Assembly (NCBI RefSeq): GCF_040112705.1
Contig: NZ_CP157804.1
Span: forward strand, 808,501 to 872,500
DNA length: 64,000 bases
From: Flagellimonas sp. MMG031
GTDB taxonomy: Bacteria; Bacteroidota; Bacteroidia; Flavobacteriales; Flavobacteriaceae
Direction: 5' to 3'
Shown here: piece after piece, positions 52,604-61,973 of the stretch
Position numbering within the stretch: position 1 is the first letter of the stretch
How the letters are laid out: each line of letters opens with the position of its first letter
Position numbers and translations under genes: made by a program
The notes under the pieces: generated by a model
Database searches by the model: none
What the model was told of the DNA's origin: nothing
The model's input: only the letters and a program-made list of their open reading frames with translations

Positions 52604-55600
52604 TTACTCCAAACGTATTGTTGAAGCTCCGTTCTCTTCTAATATGGCGTTCACCTTTGGGAGCTCTTTTTCCAAGGCTGTATTCAGTTTGGCCATATGT
52701 TTTTCCAGTTCTTCGGACAATTCATCGTACACCACGTAGGCGGCATCCGTGGGTCGTGCATCCCCGTTTTCGATACTTCGTTGCAAAGCGTTGAACCTGT
52801 TGTTCAGTTTGATGGGGAAGTTCAATGGGTCTTGTCCTGATTGATTTTTGGTCTGATAAAGATCTTCCTCAATTTCCGTCAAGGTTCCCATGAAATCCTC
52901 CGTGAGTTTAGTGAACTTTCTGCTGGAAATCCCCTTGCCCAAACTATCCAATTGTTTGCGGATGCTGCGTATTTGTATGACCGCTTCATTCGCAATAGTA
53001 GCTTTTTGGGTGATTTTGGAAGCCAATTCGAACTGTTTTTGGAGATCCTCCGCAGTAATTCCCTTCAGGTTGGGGTCCATTTCAATCTCAAATGGATAGC
53101 TTTTGATGACCTCGGGGCCAACTTTCATTTGTACGGTATAGGTGCCAAGCGGTGCTTTTGGTCCTACCTCGGCCGATGCTCCCCAAATAATGATACCATC
53201 AAAAGTAGTGGGACCGGGATAGCGCAAGTTCCATGTAAAGGTGTTGATGCCTTTTGCCGTTGTAGGTTTGGTGCTGCTGAAACGGCTCCACCACGAAGAT
53301 TCACCTGAATCCTCATATTTGGGTTGATTACCCCCGAAAGATTCGATGAGGTTATTGTTGGCGTCAAAAATGGAAAAGGTGATGGTGTCCACCTCTTCTT
53401 CCAAGTAGTATTGGAAATTGGCATTGTAGATGCCCCTGATGGCATTGGTAGGCTTAAAAAGGACATTTTTTTGCTCTTTAAGGTCTTCGGAGTATTCCCT
53501 GAACGGCTGAATGTCGTCCAAAATCCAAAATCCACGACCGTGGGAGCCCAATACCACGTCGTTGTCCTTGATCACCAAATCCCTGATCGGGGTATCGGGC
53601 AAGTTCAATTGAAGGGATTGCCACTCGGCGCCATCGTTTATGGAAAAATACACTCCATGTTCGGTGGCCAAGAACAATAGGCCTTCCCTGATATGGTCTT
53701 CGCGAATCGCTCTGGCAAAGTGACCGTCTTCTATTCCATTAATTATTTTCGTCCAGGTTTTTCCGTAATCGTGTGTTTTAAAAACGTAGGGGGCCCTGTC
53801 GTCCACTTGGTATCTGTTCGCAGCCACATATAAGGTGCCAGGATTGTGTATGGATTCCTCAATGATACTTACCCTGGAATATTTGGGAAGGTTCTCCGGC
53901 GTAATGTCCTCCCAGTTTTTGCCGCCATCGCGGGTGATGTGTATTTTACCGTCGTCCGATCCGGCCCAAATGGTATTGATATCGTGATTGGAAGGTGCCA
54001 AGGCAAAGACCGTGGCATAGATCTCGGGGCCGTTCATGTCCATAGTGATGACCCCACCCGTTTTGCCCAAGGTTTCTGGGTCGGCATAGGTCAAATCCGG
54101 ACTGATTTTTTCCCAGGTCTGTCCATCGTTTGTAGTTTTCCAGACGTGTTGGGAGCAGGTATACATCACGTTCGGGTCTTTGGGAGCGAACATAATGGGG
54201 AAAGTCCATTGCCAACGTTCTGGAAGTGCACTTGCAGGTTCTCCCGAGAAAAATCTTGGATATACTTGAATGTCTCGTGTTTGTCCATTGCTTCGGTCAT
54301 ATCTAGTCAAGAGGGCTCCTTGGCTTCCTGCGTAAAAAATATCGGGATTGGTCGGGCTTTGCGTAATCCAACCACTTTCCCCGCCGCCCACAGCGTAGTA
54401 CCATTCGGAGCTCGGGCCTCTGGCCTGCATAAAGTCCCAACCATCGCTGGGCATGGCCAAAGTAGAATTGTCTTGCTGGGCACCAGCTACATGATAAGGG
54501 ACATCGCTGGTGGCCATTACGTGATAAAATTGAGAGGTCGGATAATCCTGTTCGGTCCATGTTTTACCGCCGTTGATGCTCACCACACCACCTCCGTCAT
54601 TGGAGCTTATCATTCTTTCTGGATTATTGGGGTCTATCCATAAATCATGGTTGTCGCTATGGGGCGTATTTATGCGTTCATCAAAAGTCTTTCCACCATC
54701 GGTTGACTTGTAAAAACCTACATTTAGACCATACACCACATCCTTATCCTTGGGGTCGGCATAAATTCTGGAGTAGTAAAAGGCACGTTGCCGTAATTTC
54801 CGTTCGTTGTTGGTGAGTTCCCAAGTGTCACCTCCATCATCTGAACGAAAAACACCGCCTTCATTGGCTTCCACTATGGCCCAAACGCGATCGGAGTCGG
54901 CAGGGGAAACGGTCACCCCAATTTTACCAATGGGACCTTCGGGCATTCCAGGATTTTCGGTCAGGTCCGTCCAAGTTTCCCCGCCATCGGTAGATTTCCA
55001 TAACTTGCTATCTGGACCACCACCCCACATTTTCCATGCCTTACGATAGACTTGCCACGTAGTGGCGTAGAGGGTATTGGGATTGTTTCGGTCTATGATC
55101 AGGTCGGCGGCACCTGCCCTATCGCTCACGTAAAGGACTTTTTTCCATGTTTTGCCTCCGTCCACGGATTTAAAAACACCGCGTTCCTCGTTTTCTCCAT
55201 AGGGATGGCCCAATGCGGCAACATAAACAATATTTTCATTGGTCGGGTCAATACGGACTCGGGAAATGGCTTGGGTTTCCTCCAGTCCAAGATGTGTCCA
55301 TGTTTCGCCGCCATCGGTTGATTTGTATACCCCGTCTCCCTGTGTGATGCTACCACGAAGTTGGGTTTCGCCCATCCCGATATACACCACGTCCGGATTG
55401 GTTTCTGCCACGGCCACAGCCCCAACAGAGGAACTCGTTACTTGGCCATCGGTTACACATTTCCAAGTGTTTCCGCCGTCAATGGTTTTCCAAAGCCCTC
55501 CCCCGGTGGCACCAAAATAATATTCGTTGGGTCTGGAGGGGCTTCCGGCGGCCCCCAAGGAACGTCCGCCCCGGTTTGGACCTATGTTCCGCCATTCAAA

Positions 55601-55720
55601 ACCGCTGTAAAAGCTGGTGTCAACGATGCTAGGGGATGCATTTTGTGCGTAAATAAATAGTGTTGAAAGGAACATGGAAAGTAGCATCCATGTTTTCATC
55701 GAGGTTGTTGGCATTCTCAT
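52604..55720 (-). CDS. Large exported VPS10/BNR-repeat propeller protein
   Basis: A 1038-residue protein with a signal peptide (MKTWMLLSMFLSTLFIYAQ when read from the Met at 55699). Residues about 40-720 carry at least eight BNR/Asp-box repeats of the form SxDGGxTW, giving one or two sortilin-like beta propellers. The C-terminal 250 residues are an Ig-like strand region followed by a helical bundle. Proteins of this kind are annotated glycosyl hydrolase or sialidase, but the sialidase arginines are not evident and the function is unknown. There is no type IX sorting domain. It is followed by the GH13 gene. Confidence 0.82.
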   Translation of the reverse strand: MRMPTTSMKTWMLLSMFLSTLFIYAQNASPSIVDTSFYSGFEWRNIGPNRGGRSLGAAGSPSRPNEYYFGATGGGLWKTIDGGNTWKCVTDGQVTSSSVGAVAVAETNPDVVYIGMGETQLRGSITQGDGVYKSTDGGETWTHLGLEETQAISRVRIDPTNENIVYVAALGHPYGENEERGVFKSVDGGKTWKKVLYVSDRAGAADLIIDRNNPNTLYATTWQVYRKAWKMWGGGPDSKLWKSTDGGETWTDLTENPGMPEGPIGKIGVTVSPADSDRVWAIVEANEGGVFRSDDGGDTWELTNNERKLRQRAFYYSRIYADPKDKDVVYGLNVGFYKSTDGGKTFDERINTPHSDNHDLWIDPNNPERMISSNDGGGVVSINGGKTWTEQDYPTSQFYHVMATSDVPYHVAGAQQDNSTLAMPSDGWDFMQARGPSSEWYYAVGGGESGWITQSPTNPDIFYAGSQGALLTRYDRSNGQTRDIQVYPRFFSGEPASALPERWQWTFPIMFAPKDPNVMYTCSQHVWKTTNDGQTWEKISPDLTYADPETLGKTGGVITMDMNGPEIYATVFALAPSNHDINTIWAGSDDGKIHITRDGGKNWEDITPENLPKYSRVSIIEESIHNPGTLYVAANRYQVDDRAPYVFKTHDYGKTWTKIINGIEDGHFARAIREDHIREGLLFLATEHGVYFSINDGAEWQSLQLNLPDTPIRDLVIKDNDVVLGSHGRGFWILDDIQPFREYSEDLKEQKNVLFKPTNAIRGIYNANFQYYLEEEVDTITFSIFDANNNLIESFGGNQPKYEDSGESSWWSRFSSTKPTTAKGINTFTWNLRYPGPTTFDGIIIWGASAEVGPKAPLGTYTVQMKVGPEVIKSYPFEIEMDPNLKGITAEDLQKQFELASKITQKATIANEAVIQIRSIRKQLDSLGKGISSRKFTKLTEDFMGTLTEIEEDLYQTKNQSGQDPLNFPIKLNNRFNALQRSIENGDARPTDAAYVVYDELSEELEKHMAKLNTALEKELPKVNAILEENGASTIRLE

Positions 55721-55721
55721 G

Positions 55722-55783
55722 ATGTCAAAGGTTGGTTGTGAGTAGTTTGAATTAGTCTACAATGTACTCAAACTTTTTGACAT
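55722..55783. repeat. Imperfect long hairpin upstream of the VPS10-like gene
   Basis: ATGTCAAA (55722-55729) and GAGTA (55740-55744) are inverted as TACTC (55765-55769) and TTTGACAT (55776-55783). It fills the short gap between the 55798 gene and the VPS10-like start. No T run follows, so it is more likely an mRNA leader structure than a terminator. Confidence 0.35.
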
Positions 55784-55797
55784 GGCTGCTGGATGGG

Positions 55798-56289
55798 TTA
55801 GAGTTCTGGATCATCAAAGTTGACCCCGGGAGGATTAAATAGACCCCAGCGGTCCAAGGTATAGTTCCATGGGTCAAAAGTCTGTACCCATTCGGCAAAC
55901 AAGATTCTGAATTCCTCAATTTCCTGCCGTAGCAACTCCAGATATTCCGTGTGTTTGAACCCCCACATTTCCAAACCTGAGCATCCCGTTTGGATCTCGC
56001 GGCCAGCTTTCCGAATGATGGTTGCATTCTCCATTCGGATGCCATACAGGTCACCTCCTTCGGCGCCTGCTATTTTCGGGCAAATGAGCATGGCATCATT
56101 GCGCAGTTGCTCTGCATGGTGCCGTAAGAGGCGCAACTCGGTTTCCGGAAGGGATGCATATTCTTCTTCGTCATTGGCCAGGGAGGCTATTTTGTCGGCC
56201 AAATCAAAAATGACCCACCCTTTTTTGTAAAGGGGCATTTTTTCAAATTCATCCCTGTTTTTGTTTAGATCATCATCGTCTTCAAACAT
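55798..56289 (-). CDS. Conserved-looking cytoplasmic protein of unknown function
   Basis: A 163-residue acidic protein without signal or membrane segment. It begins MFEDDDDLNKNRDEF and is mostly helical, with a central AGAEGGDLYGIRMENATIIRKA segment that looks like a conserved active or binding loop, and ends in a Trp/Pro-rich tail (DPWNYTLDRWGLFNPPG). It starts 3 bp after the gene at 56293 and is the last of the DUF6090-SDR operon. I do not recognise a named family. Confidence 0.75.
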   Translation of the reverse strand: MFEDDDDLNKNRDEFEKMPLYKKGWVIFDLADKIASLANDEEEYASLPETELRLLRHHAEQLRNDAMLICPKIAGAEGGDLYGIRMENATIIRKAGREIQTGCSGLEMWGFKHTEYLELLRQEIEEFRILFAEWVQTFDPWNYTLDRWGLFNPPGVNFDDPEL

Positions 56290-56292
56290 GTC

Positions 56293-56769
56293 TCAATGAT
56301 TTAAGTGTTCCAAGATAACTCCATAATCATATTGTAGGTCTTCATGGAGCAGGGAAATTTTCTTTTTGATGTATTCCAATTGGCGATTGTACAAATTGGT
56401 GAGGGTAGTATTTCTGTGAATGGACGGTCGTAAGGATTTCATCCGTTCACAAAAGTGGAGCAACAGTTCCACTTCGGTGGCTTTGTTCCCAGAGTATCGG
56501 ATGTATTTTTTAATGGTACGAAGTATTTTCCGAACGCTCTTTTTGATGTAGAAATAACTGCTGGTATTGATGTCTTCAAACATGGCATCGACCTCTTCTT
56601 TTACGGATTCAATATAGCCTTCCTCACTATCGGATTCAAAAAGCAAATAAGTAAGCAATTCCTTGTTCTCTTTTTTGAAGCGGGCCAAGCGCAGGCATAG
56701 CAGGAGGGTTTCCTCCTGTGATTTGAATTGGAGTTCTTTTTTGAGTTGTGCAATCGTAGCAGCCTTCAT
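56293..56769 (-). CDS. Helical cytoplasmic protein of unknown function
   Basis: A 158-residue protein predicted almost entirely helical and rich in Lys, Glu and Leu. It has no signal peptide, cysteine motif or catalytic signature. It starts 3 bp after the SDR stop and ends 3 bp before the gene at 55798, so the three are co-expressed. I do not recognise the family. The tight spacing suggests it works with the 55798 product. Confidence 0.75.
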   Translation of the reverse strand: MKAATIAQLKKELQFKSQEETLLLCLRLARFKKENKELLTYLLFESDSEEGYIESVKEEVDAMFEDINTSSYFYIKKSVRKILRTIKKYIRYSGNKATEVELLLHFCERMKSLRPSIHRNTTLTNLYNRQLEYIKKKISLLHEDLQYDYGVILEHLNH

Positions 56770-56772
56770 TCC

Positions 56773-57531
56773 TTAACTTCTTAGGTAAGATGCGCCATTT
56801 ACATCAATGATCGTCCCTGAGGAATAAGCCGCCTCGGAAGATGCCAAAAAAAGAATGGCGTGCGCTACCTCTTCGGGTTGGGCCATGCGTTTAAAGGGTG
56901 ATTCACGGAGCAGGTTTTCCCTTTCGGCAGGGGTCAGGGTTTCTTTGGCCATTTCGGTTTCGGTAAATCCAGGGGCGACCACTCCAACATAAATGTGGTG
57001 TGGTGCCAATTTTTTGGCCAGGGATTGGCTCATGGAGTTCAGTGCCGCTTTACTGGCCCCGTAGGCCGGTTTGGTAGGCTCGCCCCGGAAGGCACCTCGT
57101 GAGGACACGCTTACAATGTGTCCGCCTCCGGTTTTCATCATCGCCTTGGCTCCCCAATAGCACAAGTTGGCCACGGCAAATAGGTTGGTCTCGAACGTCT
57201 TTTCCCAAGCATGGGTCCAATGATCAAAATCCACTTGGTCTATCTCATGAAAAATGGAAATGCCCGCGTTGTTCACCAAAACGTCCAATTGACCGTAATG
57301 ATTCACAAAGTCCTCAATGAGGGATTGGGTCTCTTGTTTTTGGGAAATGTCCCTTTTAAAAAGTTGATGGCCTTCCCCGGGCAGCTCCGCCAATGTCTGT
57401 TTGGCTACTTCATCATTACTTCTATAATTGAGCCCTACCTTGGCCCCTTTTTTGGCGAAGGCCAATGCGGTTGCTTTCCCGATGCCTCGCGAAGCACCGG
57501 TAACCAATACATTTTTTCCTTTAAAATCCAT
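56773..57531 (-). CDS. Short-chain dehydrogenase/reductase
   Basis: A 252-residue SDR enzyme. The cofactor motif TGASRGIGKATA is at 11-22, NNAGIS follows near 88, and the catalytic Ser-Tyr-Lys set is visible as SVSSRGAFRGEPTKPAYGASKAAL. The sequence resembles FabG-like 3-oxoacyl reductases, but many SDRs with other substrates look the same and this is not in a fatty acid operon. It follows the DUF6090 gene by 15 bp. Confidence 0.92.
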   Translation of the reverse strand: MDFKGKNVLVTGASRGIGKATALAFAKKGAKVGLNYRSNDEVAKQTLAELPGEGHQLFKRDISQKQETQSLIEDFVNHYGQLDVLVNNAGISIFHEIDQVDFDHWTHAWEKTFETNLFAVANLCYWGAKAMMKTGGGHIVSVSSRGAFRGEPTKPAYGASKAALNSMSQSLAKKLAPHHIYVGVVAPGFTETEMAKETLTPAERENLLRESPFKRMAQPEEVAHAILFLASSEAAYSSGTIIDVNGASYLRS

Positions 57532-57546
57532 AAAGTTGTGTTGCTG

Positions 57547-58287
57547 TTATTCTAAATTTTGATCAATTGTGGTAATCAGTTTGTTGATGTCGGACAAAGT
57601 TTTGCCAAGAAAACTGTCCTGCATGGTCATAAGATAACTGATACCGTAAAGATCGGAAAGAAAAACGGGATTTTTGTGCAGCTCTACATTTTGGATGGAT
57701 TTTAGTTCGGTATCCAGATTCAGTTTGGCCTTTGCAAATTCCTTGGTAAAGAATTCCGGGAAGGCCTCATCTACCACTTTACGGTTCATTTGGACCAATC
57801 TTTTTTGAATTCCTTCGGAATAGGGGTATTCATAATAATTAGTCAATAGCTTTTTAAGGCCATTGTCACGAATTACGGTAATGGTCTCTGCGGCCAACAT
57901 GTTGTTAAAGGTGGTGGTGCTGGGTTCAAAAAGGCGATAGTCTACAAAAACGTCCGTAGCGGCATCAAAAATGGCATAGCGTTGTTGGTTGTTCAAGGTG
58001 TCGGCAAAGATTCCCATCATATCGGAAATAGTCGCTTGTTTTTCCCGATTGAAGTCCAACACCACATGTATTGCCAAAGAGTCTTGAACCAGGCTCGATT
58101 TAATTTCCTGTAAATAGAATTGTTCCTTGTTGCGCTGTATCTTTTGATTGTTACAGGTGTTGATTTGCAAGGCCAATAGTATTCCAATGACGACCAGCAC
58201 AATTTCCCCTGCGGCATAAAAAAGATACTTTGAGAATTTGTTCTCGGTCAAGAGGGATTTCCTGAGTTTTCTAAAAATGGTCGGCAT
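57547..58287 (-). CDS. DUF6090 family membrane-anchored protein
   Basis: A 246-residue protein starting at ATG 58287 (MPTIFRKLRKSLLTENKFSKYL). The family signature is the N-terminal basic helix followed by a single membrane helix (AAGEIVLVVIGILLALQI) and a helical extracytoplasmic domain. DUF6090 proteins are very common in flavobacteria and have no known function. It is the first gene of an apparent four-gene operon with the SDR and two unknown proteins. Confidence 0.8.
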   Translation of the reverse strand: MPTIFRKLRKSLLTENKFSKYLFYAAGEIVLVVIGILLALQINTCNNQKIQRNKEQFYLQEIKSSLVQDSLAIHVVLDFNREKQATISDMMGIFADTLNNQQRYAIFDAATDVFVDYRLFEPSTTTFNNMLAAETITVIRDNGLKKLLTNYYEYPYSEGIQKRLVQMNRKVVDEAFPEFFTKEFAKAKLNLDTELKSIQNVELHKNPVFLSDLYGISYLMTMQDSFLGKTLSDINKLITTIDQNLE

Positions 58288-58412
58288 GGTTAGTGGTTTG
58301 TTTAAAGATAATAAGTTAGCGCACAATATTCTACGGATTCGCATGTTGTTCTAATAATTACTTTTCTTTGTAGGAACTGTTGGTTCGTACACAGGAATTT
58401 TCGAGACATACT

Positions 58413-58856
58413 ATGAAATCAAAAAAGAGACACTGGTTATGGAATCTGCTGATTGTCATCACCTTGATACTTTGCGTTCTTGCCTTTGTGGAGCACTATA
58501 AAAACTGGCATAAGATCGAGGAGGGACACCTTAAGATCTACTCGGGTATCTATTATCAAAACATACCTTTGACAGCATTGGACAGTGTGGTTTTTGTGGA
58601 AAAATTACCCGAGATGGAGCGTTCTAGCGGGTTTTCTTGGATGGAAAGGGAGAAAGGGGTGTTTAATGATTCCATAACCAACACCAAAGTCTATGTTTTT
58701 GTGGATGATCTCTACCAGCAAAAAATCAAATTGGTGCACCACGATTCCTTAAAAATGTATGTGAATTTGAGGGACAGTCTTAAAACTACCGAATTATTTG
58801 CAATTTTGCAGACTGAATTGTTGAACAACATGGAAACTGAAAAAGAAGTCCAATAG
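58413..58856 (+). CDS. Single-helix membrane-anchored protein of unknown function
   Basis: A 147-residue protein starting at ATG 58413 (MKSKKRHWLWNLLIVITL). One membrane helix (about 9-29) leaves an extracytoplasmic alpha/beta domain of about 115 residues that looks like a PH-like fold. It is followed 2 bp later by the DUF2141 gene. I do not recognise the family. Confidence 0.65.
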   Translation: MKSKKRHWLWNLLIVITLILCVLAFVEHYKNWHKIEEGHLKIYSGIYYQNIPLTALDSVVFVEKLPEMERSSGFSWMEREKGVFNDSITNTKVYVFVDDLYQQKIKLVHHDSLKMYVNLRDSLKTTELFAILQTELLNNMETEKEVQ

Positions 58857-58858
58857 GT

Positions 58859-59263
58859 ATGAAGGCATTTCTCTTTTTTCTCTTATTGCCCATTGTGGGT
58901 TTCTCGCAGAATACATTGAGCGTTCGGGTGAACAATGTGGCCACTCAAAAAGGAAGTGTCAATGTTGCAGTGTATGATTCCGACGAATCCTTTTTATCTT
59001 TTGACCGTGTTTTGAAGACGGACAGTGTCGCCGCAAACGAAGGAAGCGTGGAATTCAATATTCCCGACCTTCCTCCTGGAGAATATGCCTTGGCCGTATT
59101 CCATGATGAAAACAACAATGGCAAACTCGATACCAATTGGTTGGGCATACCCAAGGAAAAAGTGGCATTTTCCAATGCCAAAATGAAGACCTTTGGTCCG
59201 CCCAAATATCACGAGTGCGCTTTTAAGATGATTTCGGATTACGAAATCCATATTGACCTTTAA
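58859..59263 (+). CDS. DUF2141 family exported protein
   Basis: A 134-residue protein with a signal peptide (cleavage near VGFSQN) and an immunoglobulin-like beta sandwich. The family core is FNIPDLPPGEYALAVFHDENNNGKLDTNWLGIPKE, which includes a DxNxNGxLD loop resembling a calcium-binding EF-like turn. DUF2141 proteins are periplasmic and of unknown function. It sits between two small genes with 2-bp and 12-bp gaps. Confidence 0.88.
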   Translation: MKAFLFFLLLPIVGFSQNTLSVRVNNVATQKGSVNVAVYDSDESFLSFDRVLKTDSVAANEGSVEFNIPDLPPGEYALAVFHDENNNGKLDTNWLGIPKEKVAFSNAKMKTFGPPKYHECAFKMISDYEIHIDL

Positions 59264-59275
59264 TCTAACAGCACT

Positions 59276-59668
59276 ATGGGAACAATTTTTATGGCCCAAC
59301 TTATGGGCGCATTGTATGGTCTTTTGGCAGTGGTTTTTGGCGCATTTGGTGCCCACGCCCTTAAAAAGAAATTGACCCCCGAACTGCTACAAAGTTTTGA
59401 GACAGGGGTCAAATATCAAATGTACCATGCCATTATACTGTTGGTCTTAGGCTTTAATCTTAATTTTGATAAGCCATTGGACTCTTGGATAGTCAACTGC
59501 TTTATTTTTGGTACCTTGTTGTTTTCCTTCAGTATTTATGCTCTTTGTTTGGGTGCGGCAAAAGGCAGTAAACCTCAGTTTTTAGGCCCGGTGACCCCCA
59601 TCGGGGGATTATTGCTGGTCGTTGGTTGGGCCCTTTTGCTTTATTCCTTTGTTGCCAATTTGATCTAG
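59276..59668 (+). CDS. DUF423 family membrane protein
   Basis: A 130-residue membrane protein with four helices. The signature FGAFGAHALKKKL is near the start, and GPVTPIGGLLLVVGWALL is near the end, as in YwdK/YgdD-type DUF423 proteins. The function is unknown. Its stop shares CTAG with the stop of the convergent DUF4097 gene. Confidence 0.93.
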   Translation: MGTIFMAQLMGALYGLLAVVFGAFGAHALKKKLTPELLQSFETGVKYQMYHAIILLVLGFNLNFDKPLDSWIVNCFIFGTLLFSFSIYALCLGAAKGSKPQFLGPVTPIGGLLLVVGWALLLYSFVANLI

Positions 59669-60375
59669 AGGCGCAGGTACATATTCCCATTAATGGTATT
59701 GAGTTGTAGGCGGTGCGTGGCATTGTCAAACCTTCCTTCCACTTTTTGGCCCACGTAGCGATCACTCACAGTAAGGTTTAAGCCTTCATCCGCATAAATG
59801 TTGCCATGAATGGTCTCGGCCACCAATCTGGAATCCTTCATCACCAGATCTATTTCGCCGTTGATGGTCTTAAGGTCCATATCGCCATTGTACTTTTTGA
59901 TTTCGATATCGCCATTGATCAAATCTGCTGTAAAATCTCCTTCAATATAATCCGAGGCAAGGTCACCGTTAATGCTGCTTACGGCGAAGGTGGCTCCCTT
60001 GGGTACGTAAAGCACATAGTTGAACTCGTAGCTGTCCCCTTCAAAATAATACCCCTTTTTATTTGGGCGTGTTTTCTCCCACTCGGCCTTAAAAGCGTCA
60101 AAAACATCCTTTACGTTGGAAGCGATACTGAGGGAACTGTTGTTTTCAGCAATGTCGAGTTTAAACTTGTCCAAGTACTTTCCATCCTCAATAGTAATGT
60201 CGGCCTTAAAATAGACGGTGTTTTTGTCCCATGTTTTTACTTCTATGTTTTTCGCAAATTTGACATCCAAATCTATGGACTGACCGGAGTAGTCAAAGTT
60301 TTTTTCGATGACTTTCTGTGCGCTCAGGGTAAGTGTAACCAACCCTAAAAATGCGGTAATAATAATGTTTTTCAT
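59665..60375 (-). CDS. DUF4097-like exported beta-helix protein 1
   Basis: A 236-residue protein with a signal peptide (cleavage near LTLSAQ). Its body has short repeated strands of the form NGDIEIKKYNGDMDLKTINGEIDL, the right-handed beta-helix of DUF4097/DUF2807 proteins. It lacks a membrane anchor and should be periplasmic or secreted. It follows a related gene by 37 bp. The two, a HEAT-repeat anti-sigma and an ECF sigma factor form one cassette. Confidence 0.8.
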   Translation of the reverse strand: MKNIIITAFLGLVTLTLSAQKVIEKNFDYSGQSIDLDVKFAKNIEVKTWDKNTVYFKADITIEDGKYLDKFKLDIAENNSSLSIASNVKDVFDAFKAEWEKTRPNKKGYYFEGDSYEFNYVLYVPKGATFAVSSINGDLASDYIEGDFTADLINGDIEIKKYNGDMDLKTINGEIDLVMKDSRLVAETIHGNIYADEGLNLTVSDRYVGQKVEGRFDNATHRLQLNTINGNMYLRL

Positions 60376-60412
60376 GACTGTTCGATTTTTGATTTTAAAC
60401 GTTGATTGATGT

Positions 60413-61165
60413 TTATTTTTTTCTGAGATACATGTTTCCGTTTGTGGATTTCATGGAAATTTTGACGCCACCTCCGTTAATGGATGCCTTGATATCCCTT
60501 CCCAAAACGGACTTTAATCCGTTTTTGTCCTCGGCTTTAACGTCAAAATCCGTGTACACATTTCCGTTGAGCGTACTCAAGGCAAGATTGGCCGGGGTGT
60601 TTGCTGGAAGACTGACATCTACTGCACCATTGGTGGAATACAGGGAGATAGGGGAGTCTTGAGTGACTTTTCCAAAAACCACTTCCAGTTGCCCGTTCAA
60701 GGAGTTGGCGGTAACAGGGCCGTTTACGTTGGTGATGCGTACCCCTCCATTGAGTTGGGCATCGGCTTCAATTTCACCCGAAAAACCGTCGATTTCAATA
60801 TCCCCGTTCCAAGTGCTTTTTACGGCAAGGTTCTGTGAAGCTGGCAAATAGATTTCGGCTCCCTTGTTTTTGCGTAGGTTGTACACGATCAGGGTATTCC
60901 CGTCCTGTACTACGGAGAAGCCTACGTTGGTATTGTCCGTGCCGCCTTCACCCACCAATTTGAGTCCTTTGGCACGCTCTGGCGTTTTTATTTGAGGGCC
61001 GGATTTGATCACCAATTCGTTGGCGTTGTGTGTTTTTACCACAATATCCGTCTTTGATTCGATTTTTACCCATTGGATTCCGTTGAGGGATTTGGTGTAG
61101 TCGTTTTGTGCTTTGGCCATGGTACCCATAAAAAGGGCCACAGCAATAATTGTGAATTTTCTCAT
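60413..61165 (-). CDS. DUF4097-like exported beta-helix protein 2
   Basis: A 250-residue protein with a signal peptide (cleavage near MAKAQN) and repeated strands such as NGDIEIDGFSGEIEADAQLNG and SLNGQLEVVFGKV. Both this and its neighbour end in the same tail, NGNMYLR followed by a few basic residues, which points to an ancient duplication. It starts 20 bp after the anti-sigma gene. The function is unknown. Confidence 0.8.
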   Translation of the reverse strand: MRKFTIIAVALFMGTMAKAQNDYTKSLNGIQWVKIESKTDIVVKTHNANELVIKSGPQIKTPERAKGLKLVGEGGTDNTNVGFSVVQDGNTLIVYNLRKNKGAEIYLPASQNLAVKSTWNGDIEIDGFSGEIEADAQLNGGVRITNVNGPVTANSLNGQLEVVFGKVTQDSPISLYSTNGAVDVSLPANTPANLALSTLNGNVYTDFDVKAEDKNGLKSVLGRDIKASINGGGVKISMKSTNGNMYLRKK

Positions 61166-61185
61166 GATATTCGCTTTTTTGATGT

Positions 61186-61971
61186 TTATGATATACTTGG
61201 CAATACTGCCCTGATTTGATCCTTGATAAAGGGTTGTGTGTCTTCTTTCTCCAATAATTTTTTCATGGGTTCGGCCGCTTTCTTTTCCTGAATCTGGACC
61301 AAGGCCTGAATAATTGCTACTTGTATGCTTGGGTTCTTTTCGTGCTCCAAGGCTTCTATAAAGGTGGTTTTTACGGTTTCTGATGCGGTAAATTTCACCA
61401 GTGCTTCAAAGGCGTTCATCCGTACGTTATCGTTCTCATCGTACAACAATCGGTTGGCGAGTGCTTGGATGATGGCCTCGTCGGGCTCCTCAAATTCTTC
61501 GATATAGTTCACTCCCTGAATGCGTTTGCTCGCCGATTGGTTCTCCATTAACGACAGCATGGTCGTTTGTTTCATTTTATGGGTTTCATCTTGCAGTTGT
61601 GCAAGGTCCTGGTTTACTTTTCGTTGTTGAAAGAGGCTGCCCATCTGAAATGCTGCTACCAAAAGGGCGATGCTTGCCGCAATTTTTAATAGGTTCCCTG
61701 CCCAGTTGGATGGTTTTCCGCTCTCCATGCGAACCACTTTTCCCTGCTGCATCTTTTCTTGTTCAAGGGCCGCTTCAAATTTGGCTCTGAGCCTATCGGT
61801 GGGTGTGGACACCTCATTGTCAAACCCAGTGAAAAGAATTTTCATCTCCTCTACTTCTTTTTGACATTCAGCACATTGCTCTAAATGCTTTTCTAGCTTG
61901 GCAGTCTCCGTTTTGCTCAAATGACCATCCAGATACTCTGGTATTTGGTCAAAAACATGCTCTTTTTCCAT
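61186..61971 (-). CDS. Zinc-finger anti-sigma factor with HEAT repeats
   Basis: A 261-residue membrane protein starting at ATG 61971 (MEKEHVFDQIPEYLDGHL). The cytoplasmic zf-HC2 zinc finger is H29-xxx-C33-xx-C36, and a membrane helix lies at about 93-113. The part outside the cytoplasm holds a coiled segment and then HEAT-like helical repeats (about 165-255). The zinc finger should hold the sigma factor encoded 2 bp upstream. A HEAT sensor domain on an anti-sigma factor is unusual and suggests that it senses a protein or surface interaction. Confidence 0.85.
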   Translation of the reverse strand: MEKEHVFDQIPEYLDGHLSKTETAKLEKHLEQCAECQKEVEEMKILFTGFDNEVSTPTDRLRAKFEAALEQEKMQQGKVVRMESGKPSNWAGNLLKIAASIALLVAAFQMGSLFQQRKVNQDLAQLQDETHKMKQTTMLSLMENQSASKRIQGVNYIEEFEEPDEAIIQALANRLLYDENDNVRMNAFEALVKFTASETVKTTFIEALEHEKNPSIQVAIIQALVQIQEKKAAEPMKKLLEKEDTQPFIKDQIRAVLPSIS

Positions 61972-61973
61972 GG

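Noticed and set aside
52604..55720. Exo-alpha-sialidase
   Set aside because: Asp-box repeats alone do not make a sialidase; I see no arginine triad or FRIP motif.
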